Shown piece by piece: positions 43,122 to 52,169 of a DNA stretch of 64,000 nucleotides. Where the stretch lies: NCBI RefSeq assembly GCF_001695625.1, contig NZ_MBPN01000004.1, positions 1-64,000 of the forward strand, read 5' to 3'. Each line of letters starts with the position of its first letter. Within the stretch, counting starts at the first letter, position 1. The position numbers and the translations under genes are program-made. The notes below the pieces were generated by a model. It worked only from the letters and a program-made list of their open reading frames with translations, was not told the DNA's origin and ran no database searches. Origin of the DNA: Pseudomonas defluvii. Its GTDB lineage: Bacteria > Pseudomonadota > Gammaproteobacteria > Pseudomonadales > Pseudomonadaceae.

Positions 43122-45578
43122 ATGACGAACAAACCGGTATTTTCGGCGCAACTGGAAGCGCAGTTGCGCGCCGGTGCCCCCGCCATTTTCATCCACTCCG
43201 CCGAAGAAGCCCGTGTCGATCAGTTGCTGATCGCGCTTCAAGAGCGGCTCGGGCTCAAACGTATCCATGAGTGGAACCTGGGCCATGGCTGGGTCGACTT
43301 CACGAACAAACAGCCGCTGAGCAACCCGGACTCTGGCACTACCGAGCTGGAGCATGCGCTGCTTCAGTTGCTGGATGCAGACCTGGAGCAGACGCTGATT
43401 CTGATCAAGGGGGCGCGGCTTGCGCTGGAGAACAACCGCCTGGCGATTGCCCGCCTCAAACAATTGCTCAACCGAATCGAGCGGGGCCATGCCGTCGGTT
43501 GTTCGGTCATCCTGGTGTCCGAGTCGGTGTGCATCCCTGCTTCGATCGAGTCTCAAGTCACCTTGTTGCCGCTTCCACTGCCGGATCGCGAGGACATTCA
43601 AGCGCTGCTGGCGCAGGCCGATGCCAGTGGGCAACTGACCCTGCCAGGCGATCTGGTTGACCTGGCGGTGTCCGGACTGAGCGGGTTGACCGCCAGCGAG
43701 ATCGGCCGGTTGTTGCGGATAGTCAGCCTGCAGACGCCGGTGCTGACTGAGCAGGGGTTGAAAACTATGCTCCATGAGAAGGAACAGATCATCGCCAAAA
43801 GCGGTGTACTGGCGTTGGTTCGCGTCGATGAAGCGCCGGACGACATCGGCGGGCTGGAGAAGCTCAAACACTGGCTGGCACAACGTGCGGCCATTGTGTC
43901 GCAGTTGGACAAAGCCACCCGGCAAGGGGTCAAGGCACCGAAAGGGGTACTGATTGCAGGCATGCCCGGTTGCGGTAAATCGCTGACCGCCAGGGTCGCT
44001 GCCAGCCTGTTCCAATTGCCCCTGCTGCGCCTGGATATCGGCTCGCTGCTGGGGAAATACGTCGGTGAAAGCGAGCACAACATGCGTCGCGCCTTGAACA
44101 TGGCGGAGATGGTCAGCCCGTGCATTCTTTGGGTCGATGAGCTGGAGAAGGCCTTTGTCGGCATGGGCGGCGGCAATGCTTCGGAAGTCACTGCGCGGCT
44201 GCTGGGCTACTTCCTGACCTGGATGCAGGAGAAGACTGGAGCGGTGTTCGTCATTGCCACCGCCAATGACATCAGCGCACTGCCACCTGAGTTGTTGCGC
44301 AAAGGCCGTTTCGACGAGATTTTCTACGTCGGCTTCCCCAACGCGGTGGAGCGCGAACATATTCTGAAGATTCACCTGCGCAAGGCCCGCCAGCCGGTGG
44401 ACGGCTTGGACTTGCCTGAGCTTGTCCAGCAGTGCCGTGACTACTGTGGTGCGGATATCGAGAACGCGGTCAACGAAGCCCTGGCTAATGCCTTCATTGC
44501 TGGCAGCCCGCTGACGCAAACGCATTTGGCCGAGGCTATCCAGTCCACTATTCCTTTGCGGGAAACCTTGCGCGAGCAGGTTGGTAAGTATGAAGAGCTG
44601 TTCGAGAAGCTCAAGTTGCGCCCGGCGTCCGAGTATCAAGGCTTGAGTGTGGCGCAGATGATCAGGATGGCCGCAGACCCCAATCAGGTGAAACGTGAAG
44701 AAGTGGCAAGCAACCCCGATTGCCCGGACGATCAACTGGAGAAGCTGGCGGGTGATTCGCAACGTAGTGTGGTGAAGGCGGTTTACGAGAACCCACGCTG
44801 CCCTGAGCGGCTGTTGACGATGCGTATCAACATCGCACAGAACAGCCCGCTCTATGATGTTGAACTACTCGCGTTGGCCTGCCTGAACGATAACGCGCCA
44901 GAAGATCTGCTGGTGCGTCAGGTCAAGGACGGGCAGGTTGCCAGGGAGCTGCGGGCCAAATTGGCCGGTCGCGTGAAAGGCCCGATGCTGCTGCAGTTGT
45001 TGGCGAGCGACCCGGAGGTTGAGGTGCGTCGAGGGCTGGCGAGCAACCCGGCCCTGCCTGAGGTCATGCAGTTGCAGCTGCTCAAGGACAAGGATACCTC
45101 GGTCGTGGCGGCGTTGATTCTCAACCCTTCGTTGGCGAGTGGCGCAGAACGGCAACTGCTTGAACATGGCGACAGCAGTATCAAGCAAGCCTTTGCCAAA
45201 CGCCCTGAACTGACCGAGGCCGAGCAGCAGCTGTTGCTGAAGAATGCCGATGCGGCACTGAAGATCATGCTTTCGCTGCATCCGAAGCTGGCGCACGGTG
45301 TGCAGTTGCTACTGGCCAAAGACCCGCTGCAGAGCGTACGGCTCAACCTGGCCGGGAATCCGGGCTTGAGCAAGGCGACGCAGGTGGTGTTGGCTGGGGA
45401 TACGTACGGCGCTGTGAAAGTGGCGCTGGCCAAGAACCCGGGGCTATGCCTGGATGACGCGGATCAACTGAGCTTGAAGAAATACGTCCTGGAAAACCGC
45501 CATTTGTCAGGTGGCTTCGGTGTCGGAGTAGGGGGCTCGCTGGCAGGCGTGTTCAACTGGTCTGGCAAAACGAGCTAG
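43122..45578 (+). CDS. AAA+ ATPase with C-terminal LRV-like repeats (818 aa)
   Basis: Residues 1-225 form a degenerate N-terminal domain of the Ycf46-like kind. Residues 240-490 are a full classical AAA module: Walker A GMPGCGKS (about 280-287), Walker [12 protein letters not shown] (about 335-345), sensor-1 ATAN and the arginine-finger region [10 protein letters not shown]. Residues 515-790 are a repeat domain with many copies of a pattern like [31 protein letters not shown] and [12 protein letters not shown], typical of leucine-rich variant repeats. GAGGTG fixes the ATG at 43122. It probably remodels a protein or membrane target chosen by the repeats. The system is unnamed to my knowledge. 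Confidence 0.78.
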   Translation: MTNKPVFSAQLEAQLRAGAPAIFIHSAEEARVDQLLIALQERLGLKRIHEWNLGHGWVDFTNKQPLSNPDSGTTELEHALLQLLDADLEQTLILIKGARLALENNRLAIARLKQLLNRIERGHAVGCSVILVSESVCIPASIESQVTLLPLPLPDREDIQALLAQADASGQLTLPGDLVDLAVSGLSGLTASEIGRLLRIVSLQTPVLTEQGLKTMLHEKEQIIAKSGVLALVRVDEAPDDIGGLEKLKHWLAQRAAIVSQLDKATRQGVKAPKGVLIAGMPGCGKSLTARVAASLFQLPLLRLDIGSLLGKYVGESEHNMRRALNMAEMVSPCILWVDELEKAFVGMGGGNASEVTARLLGYFLTWMQEKTGAVFVIATANDISALPPELLRKGRFDEIFYVGFPNAVEREHILKIHLRKARQPVDGLDLPELVQQCRDYCGADIENAVNEALANAFIAGSPLTQTHLAEAIQSTIPLRETLREQVGKYEELFEKLKLRPASEYQGLSVAQMIRMAADPNQVKREEVASNPDCPDDQLEKLAGDSQRSVVKAVYENPRCPERLLTMRINIAQNSPLYDVELLALACLNDNAPEDLLVRQVKDGQVARELRAKLAGRVKGPMLLQLLASDPEVEVRRGLASNPALPEVMQLQLLKDKDTSVVAALILNPSLASGAERQLLEHGDSSIKQAFAKRPELTEAEQQLLLKNADAALKIMLSLHPKLAHGVQLLLAKDPLQSVRLNLAGNPGLSKATQVVLAGDTYGAVKVALAKNPGLCLDDADQLSLKKYVLENRHLSGGFGVGVGGSLAGVFNWSGKTS

Positions 45579-45742
45579 GTCGTTTGCGCGTCTGCGAAAA
45601 ACCAACTACGGCGTAGATCACAGCCAAGTATCGTTTCAGCACGGGCAAAGTGTTTTATCCCGATTTTGCCCGTCATTTCCCGACATTTTTTGTCACATTT
45701 CGCCACTGTTAAAATTTCTTCCTGCTCTTCATGTTATTACCG

Positions 45743-45786
45743 TTTACGTAAAGGTAATCTTCGTCTAGTGTTTGCGTTTACGTAAA
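45743..45786. promoter_or_regulatory. twin TTTACGTAAA palindromes upstream of the ABC operon
   Basis: Two perfect 10-bp palindromes, at 45743-45752 and 45777-45786, each sit within the longer repeat CGTTTACGTAAAGG. Their starts are 34 bp apart, a little over three helical turns. The second ends 58 bp before the ATG of the first ABC gene at 45845. They look like a dimer-binding operator pair, but the regulator is unknown. The rest of the 45579-45844 gap shows no gene. Confidence 0.6.
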
Positions 45787-45844
45787 GGGAAGAACACCTG
45801 CAGCGCCATAACCAATAAAAATAATCAAGGTTAGAGGGCTACAC

Positions 45845-46621
45845 ATGTCACCAGAGTTCGTGTTGGAAACACGTGGCTTGACCAAGGAATTTCGCGGTTT
45901 CACCGCGGTCGACTCGGTAGATCTACGTGTACAGAAGGGACACATCCACGCGCTGATCGGGCCTAACGGGGCCGGCAAAACCACCGTATTCAACCTCCTC
46001 ACCAAGTTCCTCACGCCCACCCGTGGCGAGATCCACTACCTTGGCAAGCCGATCACCGGCATGCAACCCAACGAAATCGCCCGTCTTGGTCTGGTGCGTT
46101 CTTTCCAGATATCGGCGGTGTTCGGCCACATGAGTGTGGTGGAAAACGTGCGGGTAGCGCTGCAGCGCAAGTTGCGCAACTCGTTTCATTTCTGGAAGTC
46201 CGAGCGCAGCCTCGATGCCCTCAATGAGCGTGCGTTGCAGATGCTGGATGACGTCGACCTGCTGCCCTATGCCGACACATTGACCATCGAGTTGCCCTAT
46301 GGGCGCAAGCGCGCGTTGGAGCTGGCGACCACGCTGGCGCTGGACCCGACCGTGCTGTTGCTCGACGAGCCGACCCAGGGCATGGGCCACGAGGACGTTG
46401 AAATGGTCATTGGCCTGGTGCGTCGCGCGGCAGTAGGGCGCACCGTACTGATGGTGGAGCACAACCTCAATGTGGTCAGCCAGTTGTGCGACCGCATTAC
46501 GGTACTGGCGCGTGGTTCGATCCTCGCTGAAGGTGACTACGCCAGTGTTTCGGCAAATCCGCAGGTGCGTGAAGCCTACCTGGGCAGTGAAGCAGTCTGC
46601 CTCGAGGAGGCCCACGCATGA
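45845..46621 (+). CDS. ABC importer ATPase, LivG type (258 aa)
   Basis: The nucleotide-binding domain of a branched-chain-type (HAAT) importer. Walker A is LIGPNGAGKTTVFNLL near residue 39, Walker B is VLLLDEPTQGMGHED near 175, and a typical LivG-like tail is present. The signature motif reads LPYGRKRALELATTLA instead of LSGGQ; LivG proteins usually have LSYG, so this is a further deviation. It pairs with the second ATPase at 46618, overlapping it by an ATGA. The substrate may be an aromatic acid or amide rather than an amino acid, judged from the OprD-type porin at the operon's end. Confidence 0.85.
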   Translation: MSPEFVLETRGLTKEFRGFTAVDSVDLRVQKGHIHALIGPNGAGKTTVFNLLTKFLTPTRGEIHYLGKPITGMQPNEIARLGLVRSFQISAVFGHMSVVENVRVALQRKLRNSFHFWKSERSLDALNERALQMLDDVDLLPYADTLTIELPYGRKRALELATTLALDPTVLLLDEPTQGMGHEDVEMVIGLVRRAAVGRTVLMVEHNLNVVSQLCDRITVLARGSILAEGDYASVSANPQVREAYLGSEAVCLEEAHA

Positions 46622-47340
46622 GCAGCCTGAACGTTCCGGATTTCGAGCAACTGCGTATCAGCGACCTGCATGCCTTCTATGGCGAGTCGCATATCCTGCA
46701 CGGCATCGACATGCAGGTACGGCGGGGTGAACTGGTCACCTTGTTGGGGCGCAACGGCGCGGGGCGCTCGACGACCTTGCGCGCGATCATGAACATGGTC
46801 GGCCGCCGCACCGGCTCGATCATGGTCAATGGCAACGAAACCATCGGCATCGCCGCTCACCTGATCCCGCGTCTGGGGGTCGGTTATTGCCCTGAAGAGC
46901 GCGGTATCTTTGCCAGCCTCAACGTCGAGGAAAACCTGCTGCTGCCGCCAATGGTGCGCAGCGATGGCATGAGCCTGGACGACATCTACGCGATGTTCCC
47001 CAACCTTTATGAGCGCCGTTTCAGCCAGGGCACACGCCTGTCGGGTGGCGAGCAACAGATGCTGGCGATGGCGCGCATCCTGCGCACCGGGGCCAACCTG
47101 CTGCTGCTCGATGAGATCACCGAAGGCCTGGCCCCTGTCATCGTGCAGAAGCTGGCCGAGGTGTTGATCAAGCTCAAGCAGAAGGGCCTGACCATCGTAC
47201 TGGTGGAGCAGAACTTCCGTTTTGCGGCGCCGCTGGCCGATCGTCATTACCTGATGGATCACGGCCAGATTGTCGAGGAAATCAGTGCTGCCGAGCTGGA
47301 TGCGAAACAGGAACTGCTGAACCGCTGTCTCGGCGTCTGA
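46618..47340 (+). CDS. ABC importer ATPase, LivF type, with Walker A Lys-to-Arg (240 aa)
   Basis: LivF-like ATPase: the signature LSGGEQQMLAMARIL (near residue 140), Walker B NLLLLDEITEGLAP and the usual HAAT-family C-terminus are normal. The Walker A loop, however, reads LLGRNGAGRSTTL, with arginine at about residue 50 where the catalytic lysine normally sits (codons GGG CGC TCG at 46768-46776). The reading frame is intact, so it is not a frameshift. The gene overlaps the first ATPase gene by four bases. Together they would energise the two permeases encoded downstream. Confidence 0.83.
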   Translation: MSSLNVPDFEQLRISDLHAFYGESHILHGIDMQVRRGELVTLLGRNGAGRSTTLRAIMNMVGRRTGSIMVNGNETIGIAAHLIPRLGVGYCPEERGIFASLNVEENLLLPPMVRSDGMSLDDIYAMFPNLYERRFSQGTRLSGGEQQMLAMARILRTGANLLLLDEITEGLAPVIVQKLAEVLIKLKQKGLTIVLVEQNFRFAAPLADRHYLMDHGQIVEEISAAELDAKQELLNRCLGV

Positions 47341-47448
47341 GCGCCGTTTAACCCCTGTGCTGTTTACGTCGGCGTGGCGTCAGTCATGCCGGGCGGGGGT
47401 CGCTTTGCCCTTTACAACAACAATAACTGTGGAAAGTGGGTGAACTAC

Positions 47449-48663
47449 ATGAAGGTTTTCCAAAAGACTGCTTGCGCCATGCTCGCCTCCGGCCTGATCG
47501 CCGGTGCTGCCCAGGCCCAGATCAGCGACGATGAAATTCGCATTGGTTACCTGGCCGACATGTCCGGTACTTACCGTGACCTTTCCGGCCCGGGCGGCCT
47601 GGAGGCGCTGAACATGGCGGTCGAAGATTTCGGCGGTCAGGTCAATGGCAAGAAAATCGTGGTCTTCAGCGCCGACGACCTTAACAAGCCGGATGTCGGT
47701 GCCAACACCGTGCGTCAGTGGGTCGATGAGCGCAATGTCGACATGGTCACCGGGATGGTGGCGTCCTCGGTCGTGCTGGCGGCAAGCAAGGTGGTAGAAC
47801 AGTCCGGCAAACTGGCGCTGATCTCCGGTGCGGCGGCCTCAAGCCTGACCAACGAATACTGCTCGCCCAACCACATCCACTGGACCTATGACTCCTACGC
47901 CCTGGCCAATGGCACGGCCAAGTCGGTACTCGCTTCCGGGGGCAAGAACTGGTTCGTCCTGACCGCCGACTATGCCTTCGGTCATGCGATGGAGAAGGAC
48001 ATCACCAAGGTCGTCCAGAGCGACGGTGGCAAGGTGGTTGGCACGGTTCGCCATCCGTTCCCCAGCAGTGATTTCTCCTCCTACATCCTCCAGGCCCAAG
48101 GGTCTGGTGCGGATGTGATTGCCTTCGCCAACGCCGGTGCCGACACGGTCAACTCGCTGATGACCGCAAGCCAGTTCGGTGTTGCCCAGTCCGGGCAGAA
48201 GCTGGCGGGTATGGTGGTGTTCCTCAACGACATTCATGCCATGGGCCTGGACGTTACCCAAGGGTTGATGCTGACCACGGGCTGGTACTGGGACATGAAT
48301 GATGAAAGCCGTGCCTGGGCCCAGCGCTACTACAAACGCTTCGGCAAGATGCCGGGCATGGTTCCGGCGGGCATCTACTCGGCAACCACGAACTACCTGA
48401 ACGCAATCAAGGCCACCGGCAGTGACGAGGCGCAGGCGGTACGTACCCAGATGATGGCCACCCCGGTCAATGACATGTTCGCCAAGAACGGCAAGATCCG
48501 CGCTGACGGCCGCATGGTTCACGACATGTACCTGGCGCAGGTGAAAACCCCGGCCGAGTCGAAGGGGGAGTGGGACCTGTACAAGATCGTCAGCACCATT
48601 CCTGGCGATGAGGCCTACCGGCCGATGTCCGAAAGCACCTGCAAACTGCTGCCGAAAAGCTGA
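47449..48663 (+). CDS. periplasmic substrate-binding protein of the HAAT importer (404 aa)
   Basis: A signal peptide (CAMLASGLIAGAAQAQ, cleavage near residue 24) precedes a type-I periplasmic binding fold of the LivJ kind: DDEIRIGYLADMSGTYRDLS near residue 28, VNGKKIVVFSADDLNKPDVG near 70 and NWFVLTADYAFGHAMEKDI near 170. Such proteins bind branched-chain amino acids, amides, urea or aromatic acids; the residue pattern does not let me pick one. I start at the ATG at 47449, since the 25 codons before it do not encode a leader. The gene sits between the ATPase and permease genes, an uncommon order. Confidence 0.85.
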   Translation: MKVFQKTACAMLASGLIAGAAQAQISDDEIRIGYLADMSGTYRDLSGPGGLEALNMAVEDFGGQVNGKKIVVFSADDLNKPDVGANTVRQWVDERNVDMVTGMVASSVVLAASKVVEQSGKLALISGAAASSLTNEYCSPNHIHWTYDSYALANGTAKSVLASGGKNWFVLTADYAFGHAMEKDITKVVQSDGGKVVGTVRHPFPSSDFSSYILQAQGSGADVIAFANAGADTVNSLMTASQFGVAQSGQKLAGMVVFLNDIHAMGLDVTQGLMLTTGWYWDMNDESRAWAQRYYKRFGKMPGMVPAGIYSATTNYLNAIKATGSDEAQAVRTQMMATPVNDMFAKNGKIRADGRMVHDMYLAQVKTPAESKGEWDLYKIVSTIPGDEAYRPMSESTCKLLPKS

Positions 48664-48736
48664 TCGGCAACTGAATCAGGCTACGCGCCCGGTTGCTTGC
48701 AGCCGGGTGTCACGGACTTCCAGCGGATGGTAATTC

Positions 48737-49624
48737 ATGACTATCGTATTCGGCATTCCCCTGAGCGTACTGCTCGGTCAACTGCTGCTCGGGCTGATCA
48801 ACGGGACGTTCTATGCCTTGCTCAGCCTGGGCCTGGCGATCATCTTCGGCTTGCTGCGGATCATCAACTTTGCCCATGGCGCCCAATACATGCTCGGCGC
48901 GTTCGCGGCCGTGCTTGGGCTCAATTACCTGGGTGTGAACTACTGGGTCGCCCTGGTGCTGGCACCGTTACTCGTCGGCGCGCTGGGCATGCTCATCGAG
49001 CGCGGCCTGTTGCGGCGCATCGCCGGTGAAGACCACCTCTACGGGCTGTTGCTGACCTTTGGCCTGGCGCTGATCGTTGAAGGCACCTTCGTCAAACTGT
49101 TCGGTGTATCCGGTTCCTCCTACCCCATGCCTGAGCAACTCAAGGGCGGCGTCAACCTGGGCTTCATGTTTCTGCCCATCTACCGCGCCTGGGTGGTGGT
49201 AGCGGCCTTGGTGGTGTGCCTGGCGACCTGGTTCATGATCGAGCGCACGCGCCTGGGTTCCTACCTGCGTGCGGGTACCGAAAACCCGAAATTGATGCAG
49301 GCGTTCGGCATCAACATGCCGCTGCTGATCACCCTGACCTATGGCTTCGGTGCTGCCTTGGCGGCCTTCGCCGGCGTATTGGCTGCACCGATCTACTCGG
49401 TGACGCCGACCATGGGCGCCAACCTGTTGATCGTGGTGTTCGCCGTGGTGGTGATCGGCGGCATGGGTTCGATCATGGGCGCGATTGTCACCGGCCTGGC
49501 CATGGGCCTGATCGAAGGGCTGACCAAGGTGTTCTATCCAGAGGCGGCCAATACCGTGGTGTTCCTGGTGATGGTACTCGTGTTGCTGGTTCGTCCTGCG
49601 GGACTGTTCGGGAAAGAGGTGTGA
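48737..49624 (+). CDS. HAAT importer permease, LivH type (295 aa)
   Basis: Eight or so hydrophobic segments and LivH motifs: LINGTFYALLSLGLAIIFGL at residues 19-38, INFAHGAQYMLGAFAAV near 43, RTRLGSYLRAGTENPKLMQA near 170 and VVVIGGMGSIMGAIVTGLAM near 235. It forms the membrane channel with the LivM-like subunit encoded two bases downstream. It lies 73 bp after the binding-protein gene, in the same operon. Confidence 0.88.
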   Translation: MTIVFGIPLSVLLGQLLLGLINGTFYALLSLGLAIIFGLLRIINFAHGAQYMLGAFAAVLGLNYLGVNYWVALVLAPLLVGALGMLIERGLLRRIAGEDHLYGLLLTFGLALIVEGTFVKLFGVSGSSYPMPEQLKGGVNLGFMFLPIYRAWVVVAALVVCLATWFMIERTRLGSYLRAGTENPKLMQAFGINMPLLITLTYGFGAALAAFAGVLAAPIYSVTPTMGANLLIVVFAVVVIGGMGSIMGAIVTGLAMGLIEGLTKVFYPEAANTVVFLVMVLVLLVRPAGLFGKEV

Positions 49625-49626
49625 CG

Positions 49627-50631
49627 ATGACGAGTCTGGAGATCAAGCAGGGCGCTGGCGTCCTGCAACCGAATGTCGTACAGGAGCGTCGTCAGGCGGC
49701 GGCACGGCGCAAGCGCTGGTTCTACCTGGCGCTGTTGGGCGTAGCGCTGCTCGCACCACTGGCGGTGTACCCGGTGTTCCTGATGAAACTGCTGTGTTTT
49801 GCGCTGTTTGCCTGTGCGTTCAACCTGCTGCTGGGCTATGCCGGGCTGTTGTCGTTCGGCCACGCGGCGTTTCTCGCCTCGGGCGGCTACGTCACGGGTT
49901 ACGTGCTGAGTGCGTACAGCGGCCTGGGAACTGAGCTGGGCATTCTTGCCGGAACCCTGGCGTCCACCGCGCTCGGCCTGGTGTTTGGCCTGCTGGCGAT
50001 CCGGCGCCAGGGTATTTACTTCGCGATGATCACCCTGGCCTTGGCGCAGTTGGTGTTCTTCATCTTTGTCCAAGCGCCGTTCACTGGTGGTGAGAACGGT
50101 CTGCAGGGCGTGCCCCGTGGGCAGTTGTTCGGGGTCTTCGACCTGAACAACAACCTGACCCTGTACTACTTCGTCCTGGCCGTATTCGTGTTCGGCTTCG
50201 CCGTGATCCAGCGCACGATCCATTCACCTTACGGCCAGGTGCTCAAGGCCATCCGCGAGAACGAACCACGGGCGATCTCGCTGGGCTACAACGTCGAGGC
50301 GCACAAGCTGCTGGCCTTTGTGATTTCCGCAGCGTTGACCGGCCTGGCCGGTTCGACCAAGACCGTGGTGTTCCAGCTGGCCTCGTTGACCGACGCGCAC
50401 TGGCACATGTCCGGCGAGGTGATCCTGATGACCCTGCTCGGTGGCGTCGGCACGGTGTTTGGCCCACTGGTCGGCGCCGGCATCGTGGTCACCCTGCAGA
50501 GCTACCTGTCCAATGGGCCTCTGGGTGAGTGGGTGCATGTGATCCTCGGTTTGATCTTCGTCATCTGCGTGCTGTTGTTCCGGGTCGGCATCGTCGGCTG
50601 GGTGCTGAAACTCGCACGGCGCAATTTCTAA
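49627..50631 (+). CDS. HAAT importer permease, LivM type (334 aa)
   Basis: A cytoplasmic N-terminal extension of about 30 residues is followed by LivM-like membrane segments: FALFACAFNLLLGYAGLLSF followed by GHAAFLASGGYVTG near residues 60-95, RRQGIYFAMITLALAQLVFF near 130, SPYGQVLKAIRENEPRAISL near 202 and MTLLGGVGTVFGPLVGAGIV near 275. GAGGTG lies ahead of the ATG at 49627, which starts two bases after the LivH stop. It completes a full five-component importer. Confidence 0.88.
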   Translation: MTSLEIKQGAGVLQPNVVQERRQAAARRKRWFYLALLGVALLAPLAVYPVFLMKLLCFALFACAFNLLLGYAGLLSFGHAAFLASGGYVTGYVLSAYSGLGTELGILAGTLASTALGLVFGLLAIRRQGIYFAMITLALAQLVFFIFVQAPFTGGENGLQGVPRGQLFGVFDLNNNLTLYYFVLAVFVFGFAVIQRTIHSPYGQVLKAIRENEPRAISLGYNVEAHKLLAFVISAALTGLAGSTKTVVFQLASLTDAHWHMSGEVILMTLLGGVGTVFGPLVGAGIVVTLQSYLSNGPLGEWVHVILGLIFVICVLLFRVGIVGWVLKLARRNF

Positions 50632-50725
50632 GGGCAGCGTTGCAGGCAACGCTGGGGGAATACCGCACAGACGCTGGTCTGGGCTTGGTACGGGTGCATC
50701 AGCACGCTAATAAGAAGAGAGACCT

Positions 50726-51994
50726 ATGAGCGCAATTCGTTCTACCCGCATTCTGTTGTTACCTGGCCTTGCCGGGGCCATTGGCGTTTGCTCACCGGCG
50801 TCCGCTGCGTTTCTGGAGGACAGTAAAGCCAGTGTGGAGATGCGCAACTTCTACATGAACCGCGACTTCCGCCAGCATGCGGCGCCGCAGAACAAGGGTG
50901 AGGAATGGGCGCAGGGTTTCATCATGCGCTATGAGTCCGGATTCACCGAGGGCACCGTAGGCTTTGGTGTCGACGCCTTGGGCCTGCTCGGGGTCAAGCT
51001 CGACTCAAGCCCCGACCGTGCCGGCGCAACCGGCTTGCTGCCGCGCGGCGCCCAGTCGAAGCGGGCACCTGACGACTACAGCGAGCTGGGGCTGGCCGCC
51101 AAGGTCCGGGTATCGAAATCCACCCTCAAGGTCGGCACCCTGATCCCCATGCTGCCGGTGCTGACGCCGAACAACTCGCGCCTGCTACCGCAGACCTTCG
51201 AGGGTGGTTGGCTGAACTCCATGGACCTCAGTGGCCTGACCTTCGACGCCGGGCGCCTGACTCAGGTGAACCAGCGCGACTCGACCAACCGTGAAGACAT
51301 GACCCTGATGAAGGGCCCTCGGCGCAATATCGTCACCACCGGCAAGGCGACATCGGACAAGTTCGATTTCGTCGGTGGTACCTACGCCTGGAGCAAGACG
51401 CTGAGCACGGGTTACCACTACGCGCAGTTGGAAGACCTGTACAAGCAGCATTTCCTGACGTTGGTGCATGTATTGCCCATCGCCGAAGGGCAATCCTTGA
51501 AGTCTGACCTGCGTTTTGCCGATGCCAGCGATGATGGCCGCAGCAACGTCGACAACACCTTGCTCAGTGGCATGTTCACTTACACCCTGGGGGCTCATGC
51601 TTTTGGTCTCAGCTACCAGAAAATGAACGGTGATACCGGCTTTGCCAACGTTCAGGGTGCCGACCCTTACCTGGTCAATCTGGTGCAGATCAACGACTTC
51701 GCCAATCAGGACGAGCGCTCCATGCAAGCCCGTTACGATTACAACTTCGCGGCCTGGGGTATTCCCGGCCTGACCTTCATGACCCGCTACGTCAAAGGTG
51801 ATCAGATCGAGCTTGGCGCGGCAGGCGGCGAGGGCAAGGAATGGGAACGTAACACCGATATCGGCTATGTCGTTCAAAGTGGTCCACTGAAGAACGTCGG
51901 TATCAAATGGCGAAATGCAACCTACCGCTCCAGCTTTGCCAGCGACATCGACGAAAACCGCCTGATCCTCAGCTACAGCCTGCCGCTCTGGTAA
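50726..51994 (+). CDS. OprD-family outer-membrane porin (422 aa)
   Basis: The signal peptide ends near residue 28 (SPASAA). The mature barrel has classical OprD-family features: FLEDSKASVEMRNFYMNRDF at the start, EWAQGFIMRYESGFTEGTVG near 62, AKVRVSKSTLKVGTLIPMLP near 128, NNSRLLPQTFEGG and a C-terminal aromatic residue (SYSLPLW). Family members are substrate-specific channels for amino acids or aromatic and other carboxylates. Being the last gene after the ABC importer, 95 bp downstream, it probably carries the same substrate across the outer membrane. A strong terminator follows. Confidence 0.9.
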   Translation: MSAIRSTRILLLPGLAGAIGVCSPASAAFLEDSKASVEMRNFYMNRDFRQHAAPQNKGEEWAQGFIMRYESGFTEGTVGFGVDALGLLGVKLDSSPDRAGATGLLPRGAQSKRAPDDYSELGLAAKVRVSKSTLKVGTLIPMLPVLTPNNSRLLPQTFEGGWLNSMDLSGLTFDAGRLTQVNQRDSTNREDMTLMKGPRRNIVTTGKATSDKFDFVGGTYAWSKTLSTGYHYAQLEDLYKQHFLTLVHVLPIAEGQSLKSDLRFADASDDGRSNVDNTLLSGMFTYTLGAHAFGLSYQKMNGDTGFANVQGADPYLVNLVQINDFANQDERSMQARYDYNFAAWGIPGLTFMTRYVKGDQIELGAAGGEGKEWERNTDIGYVVQSGPLKNVGIKWRNATYRSSFASDIDENRLILSYSLPLW

Positions 51995-52015
51995 GTGCGG
52001 TAACGTGCTGAACAG

Positions 52016-52045
52016 GGCCCGACTCGGCAACGATCGGGCCTTTTT
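52016..52045 (+). terminator. Rho-independent terminator of the ABC/porin operon
   Basis: GGCCCGA and TCGGGCC form a 7-bp stem with a short loop extension, followed by TTTTT. It lies 22 bp after the porin stop. Confidence 0.85.
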
Positions 52046-52169
52046 CCTGCGTGGTTGTGAATAGCTGCAGCGATGACGCAAACAGACTATCGGGTGGCAG
52101 TTGCGGGTATGACGGGCCCGCGCATAAGGCTATGCTGTTTCGACATATTACAAGGCGTGCGAGGGAAGG

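Noticed and set aside
43047..44762. A 571-codon minus-strand open frame.
   Set aside because: It is antisense to the AAA ATPase, whose Walker motifs are intact.
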